The notes under the pieces: generated by a model
What the model saw: the letters and a program-made list of their open reading frames with translations, nothing else
Databases searched by the model: none
Told to the model about the DNA's origin: nothing
Assembly: GCA_015501605.1 (NCBI GenBank)
Contig: JADNRZ010000012.1
Span: 1,426,001-1,490,000 of the forward strand
Direction of reading: 5' to 3'
Length of the DNA: 64,000 nucleotides
Origin: Panaeolus papilionaceus
Lineage: Eukaryota > Basidiomycota > Agaricomycetes > Agaricales
Part shown: piece by piece, positions 1 through 11,650 of the stretch
Layout: the number at the start of each line of letters is the position of its first letter
Numbering within the stretch: position 1 is the stretch's first letter
Position numbers and translations under genes: made by a program

Positions 1-2354
1 GTTTCAGCGAGGAACCAGCTATGAGGATGTAGACGTTAGTTTTGTTTATTCAGGGTTTTAAAGTATTAAAGCGATGAGAAATGGAGGGGGCGAGGAGGAG
101 ACAAGGCTGATATGAAAAAAAAAAAGGAGAGCAACTCACCTAGGTTGATCATTAATCTGCATTGGTGCCTTTGAACCGATACTATGCACACTTGAATAGC
201 CGTACGTCGTCTTTGTGTGCTTCTCTATCGCCTGATAGATCGCATACCCGCGTTCCCGCCACTTCACATCTCCCGTCGTGCGGTAGAGTATGAAGATGGA
301 TTCAACAGTCTACACATTAAATTCAATTGGACAACATTTAGCCATGATAAAACGCGCAAAAAAAGATACCAACTCACCTCAGGTCTCAAAAGATACGCAT
401 TGGGATAGGTGCTGAAATAATCCCACTTGCTCGCATCGCCTTCCCTTGGCGGTTCTCTGAGCCCCGGGCATCCCTTCTCGCCACCCACCTCCCCTGCCTC
501 TTCCCACTTGCGCACCTCGTCAATCCACAGCAGTCCCGTACCCGGCATTGTCATCTCATCAGGCCCCAACCCCGACACCTGATCAGCATACGACACCGCA
601 CACGTGTAACCCAGTGCTTTCGCTGCCCGCATGTGCATCTTCCGATCTGCGTCAGAGAGAGCGGATGAGGGCAGCGTGTGTGCGCCGAGTGCGAAGACGC
701 CGGGGAGGTAGCATGAGAGGTGTTCTAGGCGGTGGATGAAGCGACCGCTAACTATGTCGCCGGCGTAGACCAGCCCGCGGGAGGTGGTGATGTGGAGTAG
801 GTTTTTGATGATACCATTGGCGGATTTGATGTCTGGGTGATGGAGTTAGATACTTTGACAAGTATGACGAGGAGGAAGCAAGAGAGGAGAAACAGGGAGG
901 TGTGATGAAGTCAAATTTGGACGTACATTGGTCCCTTGCTTGAACATCCCCACTGAGTAACCACTGTTTGAGTAGATACTCGTACCCGCTGTCTGCTGTC
1001 GCTCCAATAGTGAAATGTGCTGAAAAGGAGTGATCAATGAGCAATGTGCCATGATAATATAGGAGAAAAAGGACCAGAATTATGCTCACCTCCTTGTGGG
1101 TTCCCGTTGTGGAAGTCCCAGTTATCATGGAACAACCCGTCCTTCACGTCAGCTCTGTAGAAGACTTGCATTGCGTTCTGGACCTAAAACAAAAATAAAA
1201 GTCGTGAATACAACAACGGAACACCAAAGATGGCATAACGACGTACACGTTCATAGTATTCCTTCTTTCCCGTGATCTTTGCCAGATACTTGAACTCCAA
1301 CTGACACGTCGTCGCTTCAGCAAACAGCACCGTCTTTTTGCCTGCGTCAGCCAGGACTTTGCCACTGCAAAATATAGAAAATCGCACTCAGTTGTTCGTT
1401 CAAGTAGGAAATAAAGTAGAGGTTACACACGTCTCAACGTTGACGGAGTAAGCGGGCAGCCCACTTGTCGTGCCATCAAATGCGGGAATGAGGAGGGTCC
1501 CTAGCTCCTCTGCGAGTTCTTTTAGTTTGGGTTCCTTGGAGAGTGCATACGCTGATAGTGTGCCACCGAGGTACCGGATTGTGGTCTCAAAGAAAGGAGC
1601 GTAGTGGTCTGGCTATAATTAAAATGGCATGAGAATGACGATGAGAAAATGGTGATTGAGAGGTCCGCACCTTTGTTGGCCTCATGTGCAGATCCTTGAT
1701 ACTATCCACCGCCGCTTTGAATTCATCCTTCAACCCCATAATCCACATCGTATCAAGCGAGTCAAACAAAGTCACACCCCACCCGTTGTACCTATTCAAA
1801 CGGTTATCATTAGCAACTCGACGTCGACCGATTTAATCTTTCTTTCAATAGCAGGCTCGTGGAAACCGGTTCCACGAGATACCCCATGCTAATTCAAATC
1901 CCCAGACATCTAAATAAAAATAACAAACTCACTTGTCTGTATGTCTTCCATCAATAGGCAGCACTTCATCATGAGGAAATGCTTTCTCCAGATACCCATT
2001 CCAGGCAAACTTGAACGTTTCCCGCACTTCTCCCTTTCTCTTCTTCCAGAGCTCAGCATCAGCGCCTGTCGTTGGTCTAATGGGAGGTTTATAAGGTCTC
2101 GGCGGCGGTTTTGAGCCTGTATCGGGAACGTCCTCTGACATGCCTAGAGGAATGTCGCCTAATGTGCTTTCATAGCCTGGTAGGACAAGATCTTTGAGGA
2201 TAGGACCCGTGAACCAAATCCCTGCAACGACGACGATTCCAAGTAGCACCCAGCGAGTAAGAAAGCGCCCCCAGGGCTGCTGGGTGTTTTTGACAAGGCG
2301 CATTAGCGACGGTGAGCCAGTGGGCGTCAGTGGCCCATTATGTGTTGGAAGCAT
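1..2354 (-). CDS. GH47 class I alpha-1,2-mannosidase, 3' end cut by window
   Basis: Trims alpha-1,2-linked mannose from N-glycans in the ER/Golgi. Seen: a proline-rich N-terminus starting MLPTHNGPLTPT, one transmembrane anchor (WVLLGIVVVAGIWF, about residues 42-55), then exons with GH47 blocks: GWGVTLFDSLDTMWIMGL, GLGPDEMTM, a segment ending AYLLRPE, then TVESIFILYRTTGD. This gives a type II membrane topology with a lumenal catalytic domain. The reading ends at the window edge in an exon reading FLAET (bases 1-18), so only the last part of the protein is missing. At least seven short introns interrupt it, for example about 1794-1932. An upstream in-frame ATG at 2612 would add 86 Ser/Pro-rich residues; I prefer 2354 because the added stretch is low-complexity and precedes the expected type II N-terminus. 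Family call is firm; ER versus Golgi subtype is not resolved. Confidence 0.92.
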
Positions 2355-3453
2355 CGTGGGTGGATAGGAAGAGCGTTCTAGCACAGGTTCAGGTGGCTCA
2401 GAGGGTGGTGATACAGGATGTTGAAGCAGAGACTGGTCAACTGCGTTGTCGCTGGGACAAGCAGAGGACGAAAAGGATGTGTGGTGGTGGTCAGGTTCAA
2501 GGGAGGTTGATGATGACAGTGACACGACCGAAGACAGCGAGATCACTGTCAGCTGTGTTGGCATTGCCAGAATCAGCCAGATGGCAGGCCGGTAGCCAAG
2601 CAAATCTGACACCCCGGCGTCGGAGGAGACTGATGGAATTTACGTTTCTCCGGTGAATTCGCCCATAGTTCTCGAGATTTGAGAAATATTCTGAAGGGCT
2701 GATATCATGAGTTGGGCGTACATTGAGCAAATAGCGTCGTTGAAAAGAGCGAGCTTCATGTTATGTCGAGGAGAGGTGGAGAGCTGGACAAGGGGGCTCA
2801 GCGTCCCGTTCCGTTAGGATGTGACAAAAGGCTTGGCATCATTGTGTGCCGTTTTGCCGTACCCCGCAATAGTGCATGGATGCCTCGACCACTCAACGTC
2901 CCTCGTCTTTATTTTCAGCACAATAGAGAAGCTTAGAGGAGAGTTTTCGCATCTTATCAACCGAATATACCAGAAAAAAAGTCATTAAAATACCTGTGAC
3001 CTTGAATTTGGCAGCGCATTGTTCGCACCTTACCACAGCCCTGGTCCACAGGCTGCAATACAGATTCGCATTCGTCCTCGTTTCATTCTCGATTGACGGA
3101 CGCCAGGCTGGATGCTCTTGCTCAAGAATGGATGCAGCAGACGCGCGAGTTTCGACGTGTCATCGGATAAGAAATTGTTAAATTCTTCTTTTCATTTTGT
3201 TCGAAGTTATCGACATCAGGTTCAAACTTGAGCTCGAGGACGCCGATGTAACCGTCTGTGTGCGAGTACAAAAAAGATGAGCGCTTGAGAAACCGTCCCC
3301 TGGGTGGTCCCCATCATCCCTCCGCCTCTCTCCATCGGCGATCGTTCGACGCGTGGCATGGTTAGGCTTAAGCCACCTGGCCTCACGCAGTCACACCCTA
3401 AAACTATACCATCCCATCCACAAAGCACGAGCGCCTCTTATTGATTCTCTGGT
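2355..3453. other. Intergenic, no gene seen
   Basis: This holds the upstream region of the mannosidase gene and the 3' flank of the DUF6534 gene that ends at 3454. Short open frames on both strands (for example 2996-3181 + and 3222-3428 -) have no recognisable domain and no splice context. The frame 2312-2656 (+) is antisense to the mannosidase N-terminus. Confidence 0.5.
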
Positions 3454-5449
3454 TCAAAAATTCAGCATCAACAACACGTCCAAAACCAGAGGCGAATGAA
3501 AGCCAACCCGTTCAGTATGAACCTCCGCCGGAGCTTCAATAATCATCGGCAGGTTTGCGTCCCCATTCCTTGACCTCGAAGTAGTTTCTGGATCCCTACG
3601 GCTTCCATTCGATCCAGCTGTGTTCATACCGTGCCAGTCGACTGGACTCATCACGATTGTGCTCGCTGATGTATCTCGAATATGTTGACGGCTATTCAGA
3701 CTAGAAACGCGGATATCATCTGAGAAACTCATGAGCAGAAGACAGCGAGAGACTCACGAAGCCAGGGCGCTATTCATATACACTAGCAAACCCGTTCATT
3801 CGCCCTTTCGCGATAACTTGAGGAAGGATCCACTTACATTTGCTGACGATGAACATTCCTAGAACAAACCAAAACGTGTTGGGAAGCGCGATGAACTATA
3901 AGAATACCTTGAATAAGTGCGTCATATCTCGCAGCAGTAATTAGGAATAACGTACAAATATCAAGTTCCATGCAGCAGCGAAAGCGGTCAACCCTCCTCT
4001 GTTGATAGCATAGACCACTAGTCTGTCGAGCATCGAGTTCGTCCTGTTTGGATTGTCGTTTAGTCAGGGTGCGAGCACAGCACTCGCGACCACGCCTTAT
4101 GTACATGTCGCAAACTGAATTGACCTACGCTCTCATCCCCAATTTTGAGCTATTCAAGCGATACACAAGCGACGCTGTGATGAGGAGATCACACGCAAGG
4201 GTCGACGCGCTCATCAATTCAAAGACTGGCTATGTTGGCCAATGAATTTGTCAGTGTTTCAGTCAGCGATGAGCGGATCGAGAAATGCATTACAACGGAC
4301 CTTGGTGTCGCTTAGCTTCAGAATAGATACTAGACGGTCACTGGGTATGGCATTCAGCAAGGTGTATATAATTCGATCATGTCCTGGAACACTTACCCAT
4401 TACCAGCGTGTGCGAGCGAGACCCCGATGAGCTTGAACACCCTTGAGTTGTGCACGATGCCAGCTCCTGTGTGAGTCCCGTAATTTGAGCATACGATTAC
4501 AAGTCGGGGAAGTGAACAATGCGTACCAACTTCAATAACGGCCAAGATAACCTGCGTTCCAGACCAGAGTCAGCCATTAGCATCACGCGTGTTGTCCAAA
4601 ATATGGAAGGGAGTTGCAATATCGTCGACGTACGATAAGAATAGGCAGAAATTTCGCATCTTTCTTCACTTAAGCCGTATATGGTTAGCATAAGCCCCTA
4701 CGGTCGAAAAGAGGTGGCACACATCTGTAAATGCAGGACGCGAAATATCTAATGAAGATGTCAGCGATCAGGTTACTTGTTCGTCGCTGAAAACCTTGCA
4801 TCTGGACGACAAACGTAGACATGTACTGTTCAACCTTTGTTAGCACCTGCGATAAGGAATTCATGCAGCTGAACGTACTGTCGGGAACTGTGCCTACGAA
4901 GACGTCATCTTTTGGAATCAACTTGGGTTCACTGGGATATCCTGACTTACTGCATCAGCCCTTTCAAACACGCAAGATCAGATCATTTCGTCGCGTTAAT
5001 TAGAGAACTGTAACAATACCAATTGATTTTTTGGAGGTATTCAAAGTCGCCGAAATGTGTTATCAAGCAGAGATAGGCTCCTGTGAAAACAAACGCCATC
5101 TGAAGTGTCTCCAACAAGCTTTCGGGGAATCAGGCGTTGAACAGAATTAAGAGACGACGATCCAGACACGACGCTTACACAAGGAGCAAAATCTTATTTC
5201 ATTCAGCTGAAGGTTCGTTCAATAAATTTAGCTTAGGAGTGCTCACCATCCAACGAATGAAGCGATGATCGTTGTGGTACCAGTGAAAATAAAGCCAGGC
5301 CTGTAGCATAGCGCAACCATAAAGACTACATGGCGTTCATTAGCGCATTAGGAGGATAAATCAACGATGAAAGATATCGCAACTTACACCCCCTCCAAAA
5401 AGAAAGAAACCAACCATAGTCCATACGTAGAAGCCAACGCAGGAGCCAT
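3454..5449 (-). CDS. DUF6534 multi-pass membrane protein (copy a)
   Basis: Family of basidiomycete membrane proteins with about seven hydrophobic segments and no established function. Start ATG at 5449 (MAPALASTYGLWLVSFFLEG). Then GCAMLQAWLYFHWYHNDHRF, a 14-nt micro-exon at 5079-5092 (ILLLV), LLETLQMAFVFTGAYLCL, YFASCIYR, ASTLACDLLITASLVYRLN, MLDRLVVYAINRGGLTAFAA, ALPNTFWFVLGMFIVSK and the family hallmark LYMNSALASLNSRQHIRD. A hydrophilic cytosolic-type tail of about 75 residues ends at the stop at 3454. Roughly ten or more short introns. The 5' half and promoter were tandemly duplicated to give the broken copy at 6300-6681. The reading looks intact, though mid-gene splice sites (about 4400-5000) are less certain than the ends. 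Confidence 0.8.
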
Positions 5450-6240
5450 CTTCAACCACAAAGGGGGCAGAGAAGGATGAACACCGATTCCTACCTACTC
5501 CAACGCTCTGAATTGCGTTGGTACAACTGCTGCTCTTATTAAGTCTTTAGATGTGCTGAATCGATAACCCAGATTATCAGCGAAGGCCGTTTTCCCACTA
5601 GACTGGACATATGAATAGTAAGATTTCATCCCAACAGCGCAAAAATAGCTCAATGAATGCGAGTCACCTTGCGTCTCCGAATTGCAGGATTCCCATTCCG
5701 TTATTGCCCAGCCCTAGTCCCGTCATCGCAACTATGGTTGACGAGTGCCGTCAGCGATCGCGTCTGCCATCCATCGATGGCAGATTAGGTTTTTCTGTAT
5801 GAAGGGGTAGTTATATACCTCGTGTCTCTAGTTCTAGACGCTTCTCGCCGTCCATGACCGTTGCATGAACATAACATATGGCACGCCTCATGCATCTTAA
5901 CCAAATAAGCAAACGCAGGTCACGGTGTTTGAAAAGCATACAGGTTGCTCCAAACATGATGCATCCAGAGCGAACCCATCGCAAATGATGTTCTTGTGTC
6001 GACCACGATATCTTCCTCCGTTCTTCCCCGTGCCGATCGAGAAAATGGGACATGCAATTGAGATAGATTAGCTTGCGGAAATCTAGCAGTGATAGTCATC
6101 TATTTTACTGCATATACCCACCCAAATGAAATGTGAACTCACCAAGACGACTTCGCCGTGCTGCCGGGGTAAATTTAGGGTACACGCGTGCCCATAGTCC
6201 ATCTATCATTGGATTCTCCTGTTCTGCTCCTGCACCACAA
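5030..6240. repeat. Tandem segmental duplication, unit 1 (about 1.2 kb)
   Basis: Carries the first exons of DUF6534 copy a plus about 800 bp upstream of it. Matching stretches recur in the same order in unit 2. The exon-1 region at 5390-5449 matches 6622-6681, the upstream block near 5941-6050 matches 7141-7255, and the block reading ATTGGATTCTCCTGTTCTGC near 6210 recurs near 7430. Similarity is partial, with many substitutions and indels, so the duplication is not recent. Boundaries are approximate. Confidence 0.7.
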
Positions 6241-7460
6241 TTACGCCGTGCGACAGACGAATAGGATGAAAGTTGCGTGAATCCAAGCCCAGTGTGTTCA
6301 CATTCCCTCATATTTTCCCCTTCATTGTTTCCCACAAACTTTGGGGAATCAAGCCTCAACCAAAATCAAGAGAAGACGACTCCACAACAATACTTACACG
6401 AGAAGCAATACCTGATGTTATTCAAGCTGAAAATTCGTGTAATACACTGAGGTTGGAAGTGCTCACCATGCCACGAATCAAGCGATGATCGTTTTAGTAC
6501 CAATGAAAGTAGAGCCAGGCTTGAAGCATGGCGCAGGCTGCCGCGCAGCCATAAAGACTACATAGTGTTTGCCAGAGCGTTAGATCAATATATCAACTAC
6601 GAAGGATACAGCGACTTACATCCCCTCCAAAAACAACGAAACAAGCCACAGCCCATACGTAGAAGCCAATTCAGCAGCCATCCTCAGCTGCAAAGATCTA
6701 GCAGACGAAACGACGCGTTTGTGTGACTGGGGTTCTTATAATTACAGTACTTCACATGTGCTGAATCGATGACTCGGATCATCCGCAAAGGTCGTTTTGC
6801 ACCTAGAGGGAACATATGAATAGCAAGGTTTGATCGCAACAGCGTAAAAATAGCTGAATGAATGAATGTAGCTCACCTTGCATCTCCGTATTGGAGAATT
6901 CCATTCCGTTGTTGCCCAGACTCCGTCCCATTGCACTGGTCATTGAATAGTGACGCGGGTAATCGTGTCTGCCAACCATCGCCAACGTGTCAGACTTCCC
7001 TGCATGAATATTAACGGTGGTTATATGCCGAGCGTATCTAGTCCTGGACGTCCTTGACCATTGCATGCATACATGGTGCGTGACGTGTCTCACCGATTCC
7101 AACCATCAAACAATCGCTGGTGTATCTGAATAGCACACAGATTGCCCCAAACATTATGCATCCATTGCGAAGGGCGTTTTTGTGCTAATCACTCTATCTT
7201 CCTACCGTTTCGTCCCCGCGATGATGGAGGAAATTGGACCTGGGATCGAGATAAATGAAATTCCGGAACTCTGGAAGAGATAATCAACCATTGTTACTAA
7301 AACCGCATATACCCAACCAATGGAAAACAGCACTCACCAACTTCGCGGGCACCGTGGAGGGTGCTTTTAGGGTAGTTCCATACCTATGATTCATCTATCA
7401 TATTCAGTCAGTTCAAATTTGGTTAAAAATGGATTCTCCTGTTCTGCTCCTGGGCATGTC
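6241..7460. repeat. Tandem segmental duplication, unit 2 (about 1.2 kb)
   Basis: Second copy of the unit at 5030-6240. It contains the truncated DUF6534 copy b and its former upstream region. The copy b coding region stops being alignable near 6300, close to where unit 1 begins, so the duplication took the promoter and 5' half of the gene but not the 3' half. Confidence 0.7.
6300..6681 (-). pseudogene. DUF6534 copy b, 5' fragment with premature stop
   Basis: Starts like copy a (ATG at 6681, MAAELASTYGLWLVSLFLEG) and continues with GCAAACAMLQAWLYFHWY. An in-frame TAA then replaces the His codon that copy a has before NDH (about 6508-6511); downstream NDHRLIRGM is still readable. The 14-nt micro-exon (VLLLV) is kept at 6398-6411 with splice sites. 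The next exon begins LWETMKGKI and immediately meets a TGA, and similarity to copy a fades soon after. The 3' two-thirds of the gene is absent. Two independent lesions plus truncation make this a pseudogene produced by the tandem duplication. Confidence 0.8.
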
Positions 7461-7956
7461 ACATGAGTTTGCACTTGAAATCGATCCCGCTGGACCCGCT
7501 TTTTCTTGTCAATGCAGCATTGGTTAACCTTCGCATAAGAAGCCAGACATAAAGCTGGCGCATGTCTTTCCATGTGCTCAGATTGTCATTAACCTTGCGT
7601 CCGACGGAGGAGTGGTCAGCATCTAGTGTTGATGATGGTGGTTGAAGAAACTGGAAAACAGTGGTAGTCGAACTGTGAGAAATTTTGATGTTAGATGGCT
7701 GAATGCTGTGACGCCTGCTGAAGGATGTTCAATCTCAATGTTGCATTCCAACTGGCTTCGCGCCCCGTGATACATAGAGACGTAGGTGTAGCGCTCGTAA
7801 TAATTTGCTATTACAGGTGCTCGAGCGGTTTACAACGAGGGGGTATTTAGGCAATGTCACTTTGCCCAATATCCATCGGCTTTGAGTCTCCCTAGAAAAA
7901 TGATCCTGAGTACTAAGACCTCCCTTAAAGGATGGAAAGGTGCTTACTACGTCGAC
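6682..7956. other. Intergenic: duplicated upstream region, no intact gene
   Basis: Up to about 7460 this is the duplicated promoter-side sequence of DUF6534 copy b. The rest, 7460-7956, lies downstream of the DUF6534 relic and shows no recognisable coding signal. Confidence 0.5.
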
Positions 7957-8435
7957 CTAAACCTCACTGTGAACAGTGATTTCGACGGCTCGTGTTACTG
8001 AAAATGTGTGCGGTCTTCAATGGTTGACACTATCCCGGATATCAAGTTGCCAAGACTCATTTATCCTCCCTTGAGTAGACTTATTTCTTACATGCTGGCA
8101 GCTGTTAAGCCTGTAAGACGAGTCTAGAAGAAACTCTTACATCGATGATACGCGACTCGGGGCACCCACGTTGCTACTGCGGTATTCATGTACACTTTGG
8201 CTCAAGTTCCATATCATCATCTCCGTCGAATACCGGAAGCATGAGCGGGGCTTACCTTTGCTGCTTAGAATGAGGCCAAACAGAAAGTAGAATGTTCCTG
8301 GAAAGGCCAAGAGCTACGTCCAGGTCAGGGGTAGTTCTCTGATATATCAAAAGGATATTCGGACGTACACAGACTAAATTCACCACGACGATCAATAATA
8401 TCAAGCCACCGCGATTACAGCTTGAACATGAGCTG
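7957..8435 (-). pseudogene. DUF6534 copy c, 3' relic
   Basis: Only the last exons of a DUF6534 gene can be traced. They are CNRGGLILLIVVVNLV (about 8380-8430), LAFPGTFYFLFGLILSSK (about 8260-8310), VYMNTAVAT, then after an intron LNSCQHVRN, and finally RAVEITVHSEV before a stop at 7957. The last segment matches the tail TVEVNIHSEV of copy h (52130-54062), so copy c is closest to that lineage. Between SWQ and the tail the reading needs a one-base frame change to keep matching copy h. Nothing resembling the N-terminal two-thirds is visible upstream. I read it as a decayed gene; a heavily rearranged functional gene is less likely. Confidence 0.62.
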
Positions 8436-8640
8436 TTCACTACTATATAGCCACGCTTGTAGCAGACCACTGATGATGAGCGCTGCGGTATGAGGACGAA
8501 TGGGCAATGAAAACAAAATGAGAAATGGGATGGTGAGTCGGAGTGTGATGGTATAAGGTGAGTGATGAATGAAGAGCGCTCGTGTACGAATTCGTGGGGT
8601 CCGGAGAGCTGAGGTTTGAAGAGAAAGGCTGAGGGTGATG

Positions 8641-8890
8641 GAGAGAGGTTCAGGTCGACGACGGCGACACTGAGAGACGAAACGAAGTGATATAAAGACA
8701 GAAACCGACGACGGCGGCGACTAGGAACGAAAGCCAACGGTAGCTATGTAGGACCACGAGGAGACGAAGAAAGAGCAAGAAACTCGAACCAGACACGGCT
8801 GGCGACGCTGAGAGACAAAGAGACGACGAAATACGATAGGAAACGAACCAGAAGACGGCTGGTATGACTGCTACGACGAAACGAGGGTGA
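8641..8890. repeat. Imperfect purine-rich tandem repeat, about 60 bp period
   Basis: Three diverged units rich in GA and GACGA (starting near 8671, 8760 and 8820) share GAGACGA..GAAA and ACGGCTGG elements. The middle and last units align best. No coding signal is apparent. Confidence 0.45.
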
Positions 8891-10180
8891 AACCAAGCTT
8901 AGACACGAAATGTGGGCGGTAAGAATGATCTGAATTTTTGAGGTAAGGTAAGATACAAAGATATTGTAGCTACAGCTGTGTATCTACAACATGAGAAAAT
9001 GATTGAATAATGATGAAAAATTTCATATGAATCAAAGAAACGAGAAATAGAACAGGGATTTGTGAATAAATGAATGAAAAGAAGTTATGAAATTTTCAAG
9101 AAAGCAAGTAGTGCGGTCGTGATAGCGTGCGTGTGTGAGCGCGATGCTGATGCCGTGCATAAGGGCGTGAGCGGCGAGTGTCCAAAAACATACGAAGGCG
9201 CGAAAACGGAGGTAGATGGGCGCGCGCCTCATCACCACTTCCGTATAGACTGAAGTTGAAGTCATTCGTAAGGGTTGGTGTGTTAGGTACCATGACAATT
9301 GTGAAAAACTTACATCGTCACAAGGAACAAGCATATTAGTCACATTCCGTACATTGACGTCAAGTCAATTGTCTGGACCTGGGCCTCGATTACCACTGCA
9401 GTGTCAGTGAATGAACGAGAAGATGATGATGATGAATATTGGCATCAAGCCTCCTTAAAGCTATCTCTATAGTATCTTCTCACTCCTGAGCGGCTCTTTG
9501 AAGGTAAAAAATAGAACTTCACAACCTCTTATCTGGAAGACTGATTAAACATTTAGGAATTTGATTCAATAGATATAAACAGCCTGTTGCTCATAGCTTC
9601 GTGGAAAGAACCTAACCCGCAAGGGTGCTTATTTTCCGACGGCGCTCAAAAATAAATATGTGTGACGCTGCACAAGTGAACGTGTACCTCTCAGGGTGGT
9701 TGCCTCTCATGATGAATTCACAGCCACCTCGGATTTTCACACCAAAGGGGCTGGTTGAACCCTTTGTCCCTCATACGCTGGCGCTGACTCAGTAGACAAT
9801 TTATCAGGGTTTTTGCTGATGCATCAATTTGAAGCGTCATTTCGATCATTTGGAGGGAAACAGCCCGTGAACAGAGATCCCACCACGCAAGCTATTTTTA
9901 AGGGTAATCATATAGATTATTCTATGAATTCCATGACCGTCCAGTGAACATTTCACACATACTGACATCTGAGTCCCTATTTATCCTACGAAGGTTACCT
10001 TATTGTCACCTTAGCCGATGTGCTCATTCTTGTTTGGATTGTTACGGTTGAATCCAAGAGAATATTCCAGATGTACATCGGGAAGTACACAAATCAAACA
10101 AAAAGGATCAAATGCAGCTTAACTAGTCTCAACTCTTGATATGGGGTGTACTCTGGTACGCATGATGGCATATATTTAAG
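8891..10180. other. Intergenic, no recognisable gene
   Basis: About 1.3 kb between the repeat and the first ICMT-like gene. A 103-codon frame at 9032-9343 (-) overlaps another frame of 65 codons; neither shows a domain, hydrophobic pattern or splice context I recognise. The 9400-10180 part is AT-rich and appears non-coding. Confidence 0.45.
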
Positions 10181-10966
10181 TTAATATATACCAGGTACAG
10201 TCCTGTACGGTACATTTCTCGCCCAGTCATCCCATTCCTTTCCAAAGGCCTGCTTCAACACCTTATCCTCCTGAGGGGGTCGATTGATACACACCACATA
10301 CACCATCCAGACAGCCGCGCTAGCAAGGACATAAGTCACACATGCGCCAAGTGTCGTGTTAAGTAACCCTGACTCCATAACCCATGAGCCTGGCGCAAAG
10401 TTCCATAAAACAAAGCCAGTTGTCACGAACAGCAACCCAGTATAGCCTGGATGTCGAATAATTGAGTATGGACCATACGTGATGAGCTTCTGATTCTTCT
10501 GAATCCCAACTTGAAATGTGTAGTATTTCCCTAGGGTTCGAAATGCCCATAATCGCATAATCCCCCCACCAACCGCGATGAGTGCACTGGTGACTTGTAT
10601 TGGTGTAAGGTACATCCGGGTTTGGTCGCTTCCTTTGAAAATAAAGGTCGCCTGAACCAGTTTGCTGAGAAGCGAAGGTGGTGCGTCTCGTGTAAGTATT
10701 ACGGAGATATCAGCGATGCCCATGGATATTGCCCAAAGCTGTCAAGCATATTGGTTAGTTGCTTATTATCAAACACCAAAATTGCGGACCAGTAATATTA
10801 TACAAAGACCTTGCCCTGCATCATGGGTGTTTTCGAGGACTCCGTTAAGCTTAGCACGCGCAGATGTTATCAACACTGGGTTGGGTGGTGAAACAGATGC
10901 TGCATAATAAGCAGTCGTAGTGATTGAGAGGAGAACACGGACGTAGTCACTCCAATCCATATTCAT
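10181..10966 (-). CDS. ICMT-like isoprenylcysteine carboxyl methyltransferase (copy 1)
   Basis: Integral membrane, SAM-dependent methyltransferase family that methyl-esterifies C-terminal prenylcysteine of CaaX proteins in the ER; basidiomycetes carry many divergent copies whose substrates are unknown. Two exons: 10966-10790 (MNMDWSDYVRVLLSI..SPPNPVL..GLCIILL) and 10738-10181, with a 51-bp intron in phase 0. Motifs: YTFQVGIQKNQKLI, IIRHPGYTG and PPQEDKVLKQAFGKEWDDWA, followed by the shared C-terminus VPYRTVPGIY. Length about 245 residues with roughly five hydrophobic segments, as expected for a short fungal ICMT. It is the first of three tandem same-strand copies (10181-14600), so local duplication is the obvious origin. 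Confidence 0.9.
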
Positions 10967-10983
10967 CAGAAAGTGGGCAATTT

Positions 10984-11200
10984 ACTTTTTTTCGCTTTTA
11001 AAAGCGAAAAAAAGCGAAAAAAAGCGAACAAGTAGCCCTCTAGAAGCAAGCAGAAAAGCCGCGTCCGGTTTTTTAAAAAGTTGTGTAATTTTTCCCAGAG
11101 CTAAGCCAAATTTGGCTTAGATTCGCCCTGAAATCAAACGCTTTTCCGCTTTTGGACTTTCCGCAAGTCCAAAAGCGGCAAAAAGCCGACAAGCAAAATG
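10984..11200. repeat. Cluster of short palindromes
   Basis: Several perfect or near-perfect inverted repeats sit close together: TTCGCTTTTAAAAGCGAA (followed by tandem AAAAAAAGCG units), CTAAGCCAAATTTGGCTTAG near 11101-11120, and CCGCTTTTGGACTT..AAGTCCAAAAGCGG near 11147-11177. The GCTTTT/AAAAGC core recurs in the first and last. This pattern suggests a small degenerate mobile element or its hairpin end. No terminal repeat or target duplication could be fixed. Confidence 0.55.
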
Positions 11201-11397
11201 CCAACTTGCTGATGTTGCCAAACGAGGGTTCAGCCGAGCGCTTCCCTGTCCCCTTTATATTCGTTGGATACTGTATACATAGAAACAATGTAATGGTACT
11301 ATTGGCTTACGATGTCCATGGACATGTTTATCTGTACCGTTTCTCAAGCAGCGAGCTGCTTCCATTCTCCTCCCACATATGTAGCTTCTGCCAGCTA

Positions 11398-11422
11398 TGG
11401 TGCTAACCGCTAAGTCACCACA
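11398..11422 (+). repeat. Left terminal inverted repeat of the transposon
   Basis: 25 bp, reverse complement of 12307-12331 with one mismatch. Preceded by TA at 11396-11397. Confidence 0.85.
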
Positions 11423-11650
11423 TAAAATGAACAAAGGCTATAGGAGAAAGGAGTTTTTACCGGATAAGTTATCGCTCCAGGCAAAATGCTTCTTTCAATG
11501 AAAGGAACATTCTGGCTGGAGCGATAGTTGATTGCTTCAAAACTGAGCGAGTTATTATTTTTATTTTTTCCGATTTTGGCCAGATCAATCCCACGTCCGT
11601 ATAAGGAAATTTAATTAACCATATATGGAATATCTAATCTAATCTTTACA

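Noticed and set aside
2355..2612. N-terminal extension of the mannosidase to the ATG at 2612
   Set aside because: The added residues are Ser/Pro/Thr-rich low-complexity text; the MLPTHNG start at 2354 gives the expected type II membrane layout.
5811..6053. 80-codon minus frame upstream of DUF6534 copy a
   Set aside because: It lies in the duplicated upstream block and is not kept open in the other copy of the block (about 7000-7260), so coding is unlikely.
9032..9343. 103-codon minus frame before the ICMT array
   Set aside because: Overlapped by another frame of similar quality; no splice context, no domain.
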